Assembly: GCA_009840545.1 (NCBI GenBank)
Contig: VXNM01000010.1
Location: forward strand, 716,627 to 780,626
DNA from: Gammaproteobacteria bacterium
GTDB lineage: Bacteria > Pseudomonadota > Gammaproteobacteria > Pseudomonadales > Azotimanducaceae
DNA length: 64,000 nucleotides
Direction: 5' to 3'
This document shows, one piece after another, positions 51,833 through 62,800 of the stretch. The translations under genes and the position numbers were made by a program. How positions within the stretch are numbered: position 1 is the stretch's first letter; the number at the start of each line of letters is the position of its first letter. Below the pieces are notes generated by a model. That model did no database searches and was not told the DNA's origin. It saw only the letters and a list, made by a program, of their open reading frames with translations.

Positions 51833-54800
51833 TCAACTGTCTTCTTCCTCTTGCATTACATTGCTCGAGTAAAAGCCAGTTTCGTCATCGATGACAAATT
51901 CACCAACTAATCTATATTGATCGAAATCCTCGGGGTCGTACGGACACAACTCTCCTGTTGTCTTCGTGGAATCTATGTCAGACCAATCCTCCTCCTCGTT
52001 GATTCTTTTCTGCCACTTTGATTCCTTTACGGTGTATTTGACTCCGTTCAAGGTCATGTTCTGAACCGTTGTGCACTCGGTGATCGTGAGAACGTCCAAT
52101 GTGACTTCACCGGGTGCAACGGTAAGACTATCCAAACGGGAATAGATCACAGATCCAAAGAAGTTGCTCGCAAATTCATGAGTCTCCCCCTCAATGGTTA
52201 TGTTTGCCACTAGCCGATATTCTTTTGATTCGCTAGCTGCAAGCGAGCACAGTTGACCGTCTTCGCTAGTACCATTGATGTCGGTCCACGGGGATCCCAC
52301 GTCCCGTTGTTGCCACCTTGAGTCTACGAGGGTGTAGCTAACGCCATCGACGGTCCACTCGGAAGTTGAAATGCAACCATCTTCCACGGTTTCGGTCGCG
52401 AACTGAATCGTATTGTCTGCCGCACGGATGAGATCCAATCGACGAATTCTCGACGACAATACCGATTCCAAGTCGGTTATCTCATTGCCGACGCGTTCGA
52501 AGATGAGAATTCCATGGTTAAACGTAGAAGCATAAATGTGCCTGCCGTCGGGGCTTGCCACTACGGGATTCGAATTTGTCACAGAATAACGAGGCACTAG
52601 ACGTCCGAACCGATCCCGAATCTTTTTGGAATATCCAGCATTTACGAAATAGTCGCGCACAAATATCTCGTTCGAATCGGGATCAAATTCGACGACATAC
52701 GCCCCCGTACTGCATAGGACATCTGCCGCGTAAGAGCTTGCTCGCGGAAGAACGATATGACACTGCGATAGTCTCAAGTCATCTAATCGGGTGCTCGCGA
52801 TTTCGGTTACATCAAAGTCTTCCGTATCAACTGAATAGACTTTGAAATCAGCCTGCGACCATGCATTGCGGTGTGCTGAATACAGGAATTCATCGCCTTC
52901 TGAGGAGGCAAATAGCGAATCATCCCAATTGGACAAATTAAGAGAGTCCGACACTTGCCGATATACGCCGCTGCCAAGCTCTCGCTGCATCAGTGCGATG
53001 TCACCGAAGTGCCATCGATACCAAATACTACCTTCTTTGGATGGATAGATAGCCAAGCTTCGAGGTAAGAGGGTTTCCGCGTATTCGACTGCTCCGGAAG
53101 AGTTGATTTCATTCACAGCTTGCATTTCAATCATGGTCTTATAGAGGTAGTCACCACTATTGCCGAGAAACAGTGCTGGACTACCTCGGTAACTCACACT
53201 ATTCGGCGGACCGACACCGTACAAAACCTGTTCCAGCTCTAGTTTCGTCGAATCACTCGACTCGGGCGTGAACGTCCGCCATGTGTCCTGATTATTTGCG
53301 TACAAGCGTTCGCGATAGGGATCCCACAACAAGTAGCTATATCCATCAATGTCGTCGATTTCCTGATGGAAAGACAGTTCACCCGTATCTCTATCACGAG
53401 TGAACGAAATTGCTCCAACATCGGTGGAAACGACCAACAGTGCGCCATCCATAGACATTTCAAGCGCCGAGGGTACACCCATCGACACGATATTGCCGGA
53501 CGCGTCACGGCGACCATCAGAAACGCGCCCAAGATATCGTAGCCAATTGGGGGGATCCGTTGGTTCCCAGTTCATCGTGAAACTCGAAGCAGAGTGTGGT
53601 CTGGCGTTGCCTATTCGCAGATGCAGTTCAGAACCTTCTTCGGCATAGACAATGATCTCAACTCCTTCTCCCTGGAGTCCTATCGAACGTGATGCGATGA
53701 TGAACTCCAGCTCTCCATCCTCACCCGCACTCTTGAAGGCGGACAGTATGTAGCCTAAGTTAGCTTCGTCGATCCAAAACTTTATCCATCCCGTTTGTGG
53801 GACTTCGTAGGTGTACCAAAGCGAGGAGTGGCCTAAGTGTAGAAGACCATCGGACTCTGTGGTGGCGAATTGACCAGATCCTTTGATTTGGCCCGTTACA
53901 TCGCTGATTCTTGTACCGTCGGTGACAAGGTCATTATCGGGCGTTCTGCCCCAGAATAGAGTGCCTCCCGAATTGTACCTACTGTACGAGTAACCCACGC
54001 TGTCTCTTGGTTTCCGACCCACCGAAAACACATACTCTTCATCTTGGGTTGCATCGAACACGAACTCGCGAGAGCCCGACGTGTTCATGTCGCTAGACAC
54101 TTTCTGCAACTCCTCCATTGAGTCGCCGGTGTACGCACCAATGAGGAAGTCACTGCGCTGCCAATACCAAGTGAATTTTCCGTCTGATGGAGCGTTCCAT
54201 TTCCGCCAACCGGTCTGGATGCCGGTGGAGAGAGGTTCATGAGGTTCGACGCCATAGCTGCTCGACGTGGAAACTTGAGCACTGCCACTCTCTCGGCTTT
54301 GAAGCAAGCTTCTGTCACTAAATAGATCTTGTCCGTTCGATGAATCATCAGTTTTTTCCCACTTCAGTTCATCAAACTTCCAACCACCTGAATATGCATC
54401 GGGAGACGCAATCATAATGTGATAAGTCTCGCCGGCACTGGCTGCCACAGAGACAGATTGGCCGGGCGGAGCAATGCCCGAAACCATTCTTAAGTCGCCG
54501 ACACTGTTTCCAGAAAAAACCAGGACGTGGATGACTTGGGCATCTAGTGCCTGAAACTCCCATCGACCGTCTTCTGGCGCGGTCCAACGATACCAGACGC
54601 TCGCAGCAAGTTGTCCGTAGGTTTCGCCTGGTTCGATTGTTGCACCTAGATTGTGTCCGGACACGTCACCGGATTCACCATCAAGCGTGATGGCGTTGGC
54701 GAAGTCGTCGTTGGGCGGCCGTTCCCCCGTATGCCAATTCAAAGTCATGGGGATGGACTTGTGGGCGTTGCTAACGCGTACGCGATATTCGCGATTCTCC

Positions 54801-57800
54801 TCGGCAAAGAATTGAACGGACCATTTAGCTGATGAGATGCGCTTTGCCCGAGCGATGCCGCAGCAGTTGTCGGTACTTTGAAAGACATCTATTGAGGGAT
54901 AGGAATCGATGAGGTACCAGTCGGGTAGGGATCCCCTAGGAGCGGCTAGAAATGTGGCCAAACCAGAGGTTTCGGCAGTCCATTCGAACCACACCGATCG
55001 GGCTGGTCGCTGTACTTGTGATCGTTGTATGGATTCACCGCTCTCCGAAGATGTCAACAACGTATCGATTTCAATCGCGCCCATCGGTTCATCCAATAGT
55101 GTCGCCGACTCGAAGGAGTCGTTGAGCGGAGGTTGAGGTACGTCCTCAGTATCAACATCCGCATCGGATTCTCTGAATACGATGGAGGTATTGGCCGCTT
55201 TGGCGTTCCAGGCCGTAGCGGTGAGAAATATTCGTATTGGTTCTTCACTCAACGAAGCCAGTCGTAGGAGAACGCGCTGCTCCTCCCCTTGGGCGATTTC
55301 GCCCAAAGCGATGCTTCTTTGGCCTTCAAATTTGATTCCTACGCCATCCTCTCTCGTACTAAGTCCAGCGAACGTTCCTTGCAAGTGACGCGAGGTGGAC
55401 GTCATGTAGCCGATGGATTCACACGGCTCGTTGTTCATGTTGCGGCAATCTATGTGGAGCCGCGTGCCCGCTGCCACATATGCGTTGGTGGAGACCGTCA
55501 GCTCGACCGCATGGTCGTGGTATTCTCCGGACTCTACTTCATAGATTTCTTGCTCGGCTGTCACGCTCAGTTGCGGTGTCGAGTCGCCGCGAATTATGTT
55601 CCACGCAACCGCCGCTCGGGGTGCTTCGGTATAGACTCGATGAGCGGCAATCTTGACTCGATACGTACCAGGTTCGGGGTTGCGGACAATTACCCACTCC
55701 ACGTTGTCTATCTTGGATTCTGACGAGTACTCGCCGCACGAACCAGAACCACAGTCGGCCTGATAGTCGATCCAAAGATCGAGGTCGTTGAGCACCGAGC
55801 TTGCAATTGTGTCTGCAGGAGGCTCGTCCCATGTCATTACTACATCAAGACGAGATGCGCCTTCTGGAACTTCGACGTCCTGATAGGCATACGTGTCGTC
55901 TTCCATCGTTACCGTGGCACCGGAACCCTCCCATCCATCTGCACTATCGTTGTTCAGAATGCTGGTTCGAGCTGAAACCAATCCCATTCCGTATTGGGCT
56001 TGAATCGACCCCGGTCCGTTGGTATTGTCGCCGGGAAACACATCGCTAGATTCGAACCAAGCGTCGGGTTTGATCGCACTGGCCATGAGACGGGCACGTA
56101 CTAACGCCGGCTGTTCCCGATGCTCGGGAGCGGCATCCATGATCAGTGCCGCGACTCCCGCGACGGCGGGAGAAGACATACTGGTTCCGCTAAGTCTTAC
56201 ATAGGTATCGAAGTTGCCATCACCCTCAGCGGAATAGACATGAACGCCCGTACCCACGATGGAGGGCAAAAGACGACCGTCGGCGGTAGGTCCGAGACTG
56301 CTAAAACTCGCAAGCTCGCCGGAATCCTGCGCCGCGCCGACCGCAAGAGAATTTTTGGCGGCAGCATAGTTTGAAAAGCCATGTATGTTGCTGTTGGAAT
56401 TCGATACCACATAAAGTTGGCGGTGCGACCAGGTTATCGAGTCAAGCTTGCGCGGTCCGGTTGACTTGCCATCCCATCTAAGACTGGTGCCCGATAGGCT
56501 CATATTTACGATTAGTGGCTTGATCTCGTCGCTTGACCATCCTTCGTTCGGGCATGAGCTTGGTTGCGCCAGAAAATCCATACCTCGAGTGATACCCAAG
56601 GTACTCCCAGAACCAAACGTAGACAGGACTTTCGCGAATCGAATGTGCTCGACACCTGGCGCCATGCCCGCGAATCGAGGTTCAAAATATCCATTGCCCG
56701 AGACGGTTCCGGTGACATGACTGCCGTGACCGTGTTGATCAATCCAGAGATCGTGATCTTCTCCTTCATGAAGTTCGCACCACAAATGCTCTTCCTCATC
56801 GACGAGATGTCGATGTGGTTCGTGTTAAGACCGGTATCCATCACTGCAATCGGAGTGCTTAGTCCGCTTGTGCCTGTGTACACTCCCGATGCGTTTCCTA
56901 CCTTCCTTAGACCATCCACACCCATCGCGGGTACGGCAGTGTCGTGGGAGGCGGTTACGACACCAATTGTTTCGATAGCTTGTACAAAATCCAGTTGAGA
57001 CACGGAGTGCAATTGACTGTGCTGGATTACAGCGGCAAAGGTTCGAATCTCCCGATCGAAGTGTCCGACAACAACACCGCGTTTCTCCAGTTCGCTCCGG
57101 AATGTGTCCTCCCTATCGGACGACATTACCGTCACGAAAACAGGTGTACGCGTGGATGCAACGGAGTTTCGCGCTTCCTTCGCCAAATTGGGTTCCACTT
57201 TGAGATTTGGTGGCTGCGCTCCGAGACCGACCACCCAATTCAACTCATTGATAGCTTCCAATTTCTGACGATCACCAGGCAGTGTCAGTCGAATGAGGTT
57301 TCCACTTGACCCCAATACAGAGGCGTCGAATTCAGCCAGTGCCTCTCGAATGTCGTCTACTTTCATCGGACGGCCCATCTGCGCCCAACCGAACGTCCAT
57401 TTTCTGCCTGCTTGCTCAGCTTGAGCTACGATGGCGTCAATTCCATAATCGGCATCGAGCCAGTCAATGGAGTCCGAATCAGCTTTCGATGGAATACTTG
57501 GAGCTGAAGAATCACGTAGGGTTTCTGTGGCCATTCCGATGGAAGCAGCAACTGTCGTGTAGTTTGGGCTGAGATAAAGCGTTGTTACGGACTCGTCAGC
57601 GACTGATCCTGTTTCGCTGTACTTTTGCCCGATGGGTGCGCCAATTACCAATGGTTCACTATCCTTTGGACTGTAGTTGGTGATTTCCTCGATCAGCAAC
57701 TGACTGATCTCATCCGAGAACTCACTTGGTTCAGGGCCGTCTGATTGAGTTACTAACCAAACTGCAGCTAGTCCAGTGACTACCAGTAAAGCGGATCCAA

Positions 57801-57852
57801 CAGCGACAATCCGAGCACGAGAGTTTTCGTTTCTTTTGCTAGCGGAGGCCAT
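51833..57852 (-). CDS. Giant S8 (subtilisin-like) protease with PPC-like and propeller domains, one frameshift
   Basis: Two long frames (56512-57852 and 51833-56785) form one gene of about 2,005 codons. The first has an N-terminal membrane segment (RIVAVGSALLVVTGLAAVWL), a propeptide-like region and the catalytic Asp339 (PIAVMDTGLNTNH). The second has the catalytic His (DQHGHGSHVTG) and Ser (RLSGTSMSSPAVAG). A one-base shift at about 56767-56772, between Asp and His, separates them. Downstream are four PPC-like beta domains (NDSFESATLLD, NDDFANAITLD and relatives ending VWYRWTAPEDG). A beta-propeller-like region and two 95-residue C-terminal repeats with Cys pairs follow. A secreted or surface protease is likely. 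The shift may be real or a sequence error. Confidence 0.85.
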
Positions 57853-58417
57853 ATGTCGTCGCGATTCCCGATGTGCTAGAGCTAAGTCGAGATTTTATCT
57901 TGGGTAACGGTTTGATTGCTTGGTAGAGTGCTCGCCCGTCGCCACCCCTTTCTCGACCTTTTATCTGCCAGGAATCTGGGTAGTTTCTGGTTAGGCTTAT
58001 CCATTGGCTGAATCTTCTCGACCTCAGCGACTTCGTCGATTTGGCGACAAACTCACACTAGCGGGCTCGGCCCTACATCGTCCAACGAACGACCACTAGT
58101 TGCATAAGCGGTGGCTTGGTCAAGGTTTGGTGTTTGAATACGTAGAAAAGATGCTCCCATGAATTCGTGCACCTTCTATGAAGCAAGACTAAGAGTCTCG
58201 ATGACGAATCCCTTGGAGGATTTCGCGATTGACACAAGTCAAATCCAGATTCAATTATGAAAGGTATCTAACACAACATCACAGCTGACTTCGCCAAGGG
58301 GGGATGGAATCTCGTGAAGTCGGAAGAAGCAGTGGGTTTTCGAGTTGAATCTCACTTGTCTCTTGTCACTCTTCAGACAGCGCGTAGATTCCGCACTGAT
58401 TTGCGAGTTGAAACAAG
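57853..58417. other. Intergenic region upstream of the protease gene
   Basis: No gene supported on either strand. It must hold the minus-strand promoter of the protease, which I cannot pinpoint. Confidence 0.35.
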
Positions 58418-58687
58418 ATGGCGAAGCGAAAGATTCGCCCTGTTCGATTAGGGTTGTTGCAGATGACAAGCGAGGAGACTGCGGAATTGTTCCGGCGAAA
58501 TGGATTTGATCGTTGGATTGAATCTAAGTGTGTGGTTGTGTGCACAGTAGCAGGAGAGTGCACGATCGTCCAAAGAATTTGCTCAAGCCTAAAGAGTCGA
58601 GAAGGTTGTGCTGTAAGGGCGATTCTCGATGCGTCACGGGCATTCACATCATTCGTGCTCGAGCGCACGAGAATTCAGGGACGATGA
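58418..58687 (+). CDS. Possible small basic protein, 89 residues
   Basis: ATG 58418 opens a frame with a basic start (MAKRKIRPVRLG) and a helical stretch (MTSEETAELFRRNGFDRWIE). The composition is plausible, but there is no strong ribosome site and no recognised domain. Confidence 0.3.
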   Translation: MAKRKIRPVRLGLLQMTSEETAELFRRNGFDRWIESKCVVVCTVAGECTIVQRICSSLKSREGCAVRAILDASRAFTSFVLERTRIQGR

Positions 58688-59555
58688 AGCTTTGATCGAT
58701 CGAATAACGATGACGATGATTTTGTACTCGATTTGAGTGTTAGGGTCACGTTGTCGATTCTGCGTTGAGTGCGGAAATATACGGGAGTTGAGGAGGATCA
58801 TCGAACCAGTTGCAAGAGGTATCGGGATTATTCGAGCCTCGAGGGGGCAAGGGGTCTTCACTGTCAACGATTTTTCTTGGTCATGAAGTTCTTCACGTTC
58901 GTGAAGAGTTTCAATTGACACTGAAAGACCTTATTTTCGTAAACAGTTTTCATAACTGTACAGTGCATTGCTTCGTGAAGGCTTTCCAATTCTCAATGGT
59001 CTGCAACTGGCATAGAAAGGCGTACGAATATTTGGAAGGACTCTAAGGTCTCAAGTGTCTTCAACCCCTTTTCGGGCTTTGTCAGTCTCAAGCGTTCTGA
59101 ATCTGATTGAAACAAACGTGAAGAATCCAGGGTATACATCGATTTTCATTGCGGCGGTTTCGATCAGCCGAAATGTTTACTTATATATAGGTACAACAAC
59201 ACATCGTTCCGTGTTCGTTCGAATCGATGCCGCGGAGCAGTGTTTGGGAATCGTGTTGAGCCAGTGGATTGGACCTGTTACGATCGCATGAATAACAAGA
59301 CTTATTCTCATATGCGAAGCGGTGGGTTGATCCTCCAGTCGACCAGTCTTCTATATCGTTATTAATAGCTACGGAAACTGCATAAATTTGTTTCAAGACT
59401 CCCCTGCTTGAAAAAGCCTTCTTTGTGTACAATACTTCCGTGAGCGGTCGGCTCAGTCGACTGAGGGTTTATGGTGAAATACTTTCAGTAATCTCTGTGC
59501 GTTGACCTCGGACTGAAACAATTTGAAACAATTTGTAAAAATATCGGAAAAAGGG
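58688..59555. other. 868-bp region without a supported gene
   Basis: Short frames only. A tandem TGAAACAATT pair lies near 59514-59535, just upstream of the promoter of the giant repeat protein. Confidence 0.35.
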
Positions 59556-59585
59556 TTGACAATTCATTTCAATATCGCTTACACT
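59556..59585 (+). promoter_or_regulatory. Sigma70-type promoter of the giant repeat protein
   Basis: A perfect -35 TTGACA (59556-59561) and a -10 TACACT (59580-59585) are 18 bases apart. They would give a leader of about 248 nt before the ATG at 59840. Confidence 0.55.
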
Positions 59586-59626
59586 TCACCAAGTTTTGCA
59601 AGGCAAAGTGTTTGTCGTGCGCTTCT

Positions 59627-59646
59627 GCGTCTTTATCAAAAGACGC
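59627..59646 (+). other. Hairpin in the long leader
   Basis: GCGTCTTT pairs with AAAGACGC across the loop ATCA, about 35 nt into the predicted transcript. Further short symmetric words (AGCCTAGTAGGCT) occur later in the leader. The leader is long enough to be regulatory, but I could not match it to a known riboswitch. Confidence 0.4.
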
Positions 59647-59839
59647 GTTCGTCGCATGATTTACGGCGTTTGTAAGACTTTTGTAGCAGGGAGAATGTTG
59701 AGCGGAGGAATCAATGATTCGTACATCGTTAGGTGTAGCCACAAAACACAGACGCCCTAGCCTAGTAGGCTGCGCAGAATTGCGCCAAGGATGGGCGGCA
59801 AACGGTAGCCAATTCGGCAATTACAGGAGGAAATCTCTA

Positions 59840-62800
59840 ATGGAGAAACACAAAGAGGTTGCGGGGTCTAACGGATTTCTGCGACTGGCAACGAAGGCGG
59901 TAGGTGGTGCCACTGTCTTGGCGTTGGGGCTGTTCGCAGCTCCTGCCTGGGCGACGTGTGCGTTTAGTGCACCGACCGAAAGGGCATCTACTGCGGCAGA
60001 TGGCTGGGACGACGGCGCTTCGGCGACTTCAGGCGATCTCGTATTTGTAGTGGGTGCTGGAACCGGCGGGGTAACCATGCCCGCGATCGCCGATGTCGAT
60101 GCGTGCGACGGCGAAGGCGCCGTCGAGGTGACGCTGTGGAAGGACGGCGTTCAGCAAATGGTCGCTACAGGCGAGAGCACTTTGACGCTTCTAACAGTGG
60201 ACGACGATGAGACTACTGACAGTGCGATCACGGTCGCTACAGAAGGATCTGATAACAGTAGCCTTGTGACAACTGGCGCAGCAATCTCGTATGCGGCCGC
60301 CACTGATGCAGGCTTTCACGACGCGGCTCCGGTTGCGTTCCAGCTTCGAGCCGAGAAAGCGTTCAGCGGCGGAGATGTCGCAACGTATGATTTCACCATA
60401 ACGCTTCGCCCCGCAGCGCTTGGAACAGCACCTGCAACCGTCACAATGTATACGGAGACTGCGACCAGCATCTACGTGGAGTGGACGGGCGACGGGAACA
60501 ACAGCGACGCTACTGCCACCCCCGCTACACCTGATACCTCGGCATCAGGTTACGAGATCAAGTACACCTACAACACCGGTGGAACCGACGCAATGGACGT
60601 GACCCGCACGATGCTCGTGATGGACACGGCTACGGGAGTTACCGCGGATGGTGCGGCAGTCAACCCTCGGCAATCTGGAACGTTGACTGGTCTAAGGGCA
60701 GGCACGAGCTACACCGTCTCGGTGACGGCAGTGCGTGGAACCGGCTATGCGCGCCAAGAAAGTGCGGAAACGACGCAGGATGCCACTCCTGCTGATCTGG
60801 TGATCACAACGCGGATGCCCTATTACAACCCGCGTCAAGAGCCGGACAACGAAATGGCGATGCCCTACAAGATTTCTGTGGGCGAGACGGTGGATCTACG
60901 AGTTAGAGACCTGATTTATCTGGGTCTGTCTGGTGCAGTTGCGGACCCGGCGATGTCCGATGAAGCGATTGATGCCACTGACAATCCTGCGCTGACCAAC
61001 GACCAAGGTCGTGGCACAGTGCCGGCCGATCCTGCTAGTCCTACTGCTGTAGAGACAGCCGATCCGGTTCCAACCTTCAACTTTATGGTGATGGGCGGAA
61101 GCAGCAGTTCCTTTAGCGTTGAATACTTGAACGACGGCGACAACAACAATGCCGACGACCTCATTCGTATCAATGGACTGGAAAAGGCCTCATCGAGAAC
61201 GGTAACGCTCACAGCCACGTCTATGGACGGGATGACGACGCTCACCGGCACGATGATGGTGCAGGTGCTCGAAAACTTCGCTCCAATGTTCGCGATTTCC
61301 GAGGCTACAGTTGATTGGAATGTAAAAGACGCCGATGAAGCGTTGATGTTCGAAATCGATGTGATGTCCAGTTTCGTGACCGACCAAATTGCGGATGCGA
61401 ACTCGGGAGATTGTGGCGGAAACGACAACGACAGCAACGAAATCAACTGCGACCACACATTGGCATTCTCCATGTCGGGAGGCAGCGGCTTTTTTGAAAT
61501 CGACGAAGACTCTGGCGTGATCAGCGTGAGGGGTCCGACCGGAACTCAGACAGCGGAAGATTACCTCGAGCGAGTGGAGGAAGGCGATCAGTACGAGATC
61601 ACCGTAACGGCCACTGACCAGAACGATGCGACTGACGAAATGACAATTTTCGTGGATGTCGTGGGCGAGGAAAACGATGCGCCGAAAAGGCGATCACGAC
61701 AAAGCGACATTTATCTCCAGCCTCTAACGGAAGCGAACGGCGGAGGGTACCGGGTCGCACGTGGGCTTAGAAGCCAGTTCTCCGACGAGGAAGGCGACGA
61801 TTTGTGCTTCAACATTTCGGGCAGCAGTTTGATGGACTCCGACGGCAACACGTTGGCAGATGCGGAGCTTGGCGGTGCGTCTTCGTGCCAGAACGACACT
61901 CTGACAATCACGATGAACATGCCTTCGACAGATCCGGAAGACGACAATTTCGGTTTGCTTGGCAAGTACGGCAAGGAGACGGTTACGGTCGATGTAAATG
62001 CGTTCGAGAGAGGCTCCTCTCCGCGCCGATATACCGATGACAGTGTGACGATTTCCGTGCACGTGGTGTACGGTCAAAACGAAGGTCCCAACATTCGATC
62101 AGTGGCGCAAGTCACGGGCAGCTCGACCTATGTAACGTCAGGCGGCCACGAAATCGATGAAGGCGCTGATATCAGGCTGACCTTCACGGCGGACGACGCG
62201 CAACCTACAGGAGACGCTCTGTGCTGGAGGGTTGGATTCGGTAGCTGTGCTCCCTGTACGGGAAGTCCCGATGAGGATCGAACCCGCACTTCCACCGGTG
62301 CCACAATCCATCGGCGAAGTTCCAATCGCGTATCGTCATCCGGCGTGTCGCACGAGTACGATCTGATCATCGCGGGTACGGTAAGAGCACCCGCCTGGCA
62401 AGGTGGCGGAACGACGACCATAACAGACTACGAGCGCTACAACGGCGTATACACCGTACGTCTTTGCGCAGCCGACTTGGCGGGCGAGACTCACCGCATT
62501 ACGTTTGACGTCAAGCTCGAAGATGTCGAGGAAGCACCAGAGCTCGACGACATTGATGCACTCTACATGGTGGTCGGAGACGACCCGACAGAAGTTGATC
62601 TATCGGACTACGCCTCGGATGGCGACGGTGATGCCGACATTGCCTCTTACGATGCCAACTGCATCGTCAGTTGCAGAGGCGCCGTGACAATTTCAGAAGA
62701 CGACGGCACACTGACAATCACTCCGAGAACAACGGAAATTGGTGAAGCCGAAGACAACGATTCTCTCGAAGTTGAGATCGAAGCCTCAGTTACGGACTCC

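Noticed and set aside
59586-59839. c-di-GMP (GEMM) riboswitch in the leader of the giant adhesin
   Set aside because: Only scattered words (ACGGTAGCC, GGCAAA) resemble the consensus; the ordered core and tetraloop receptor could not be matched.
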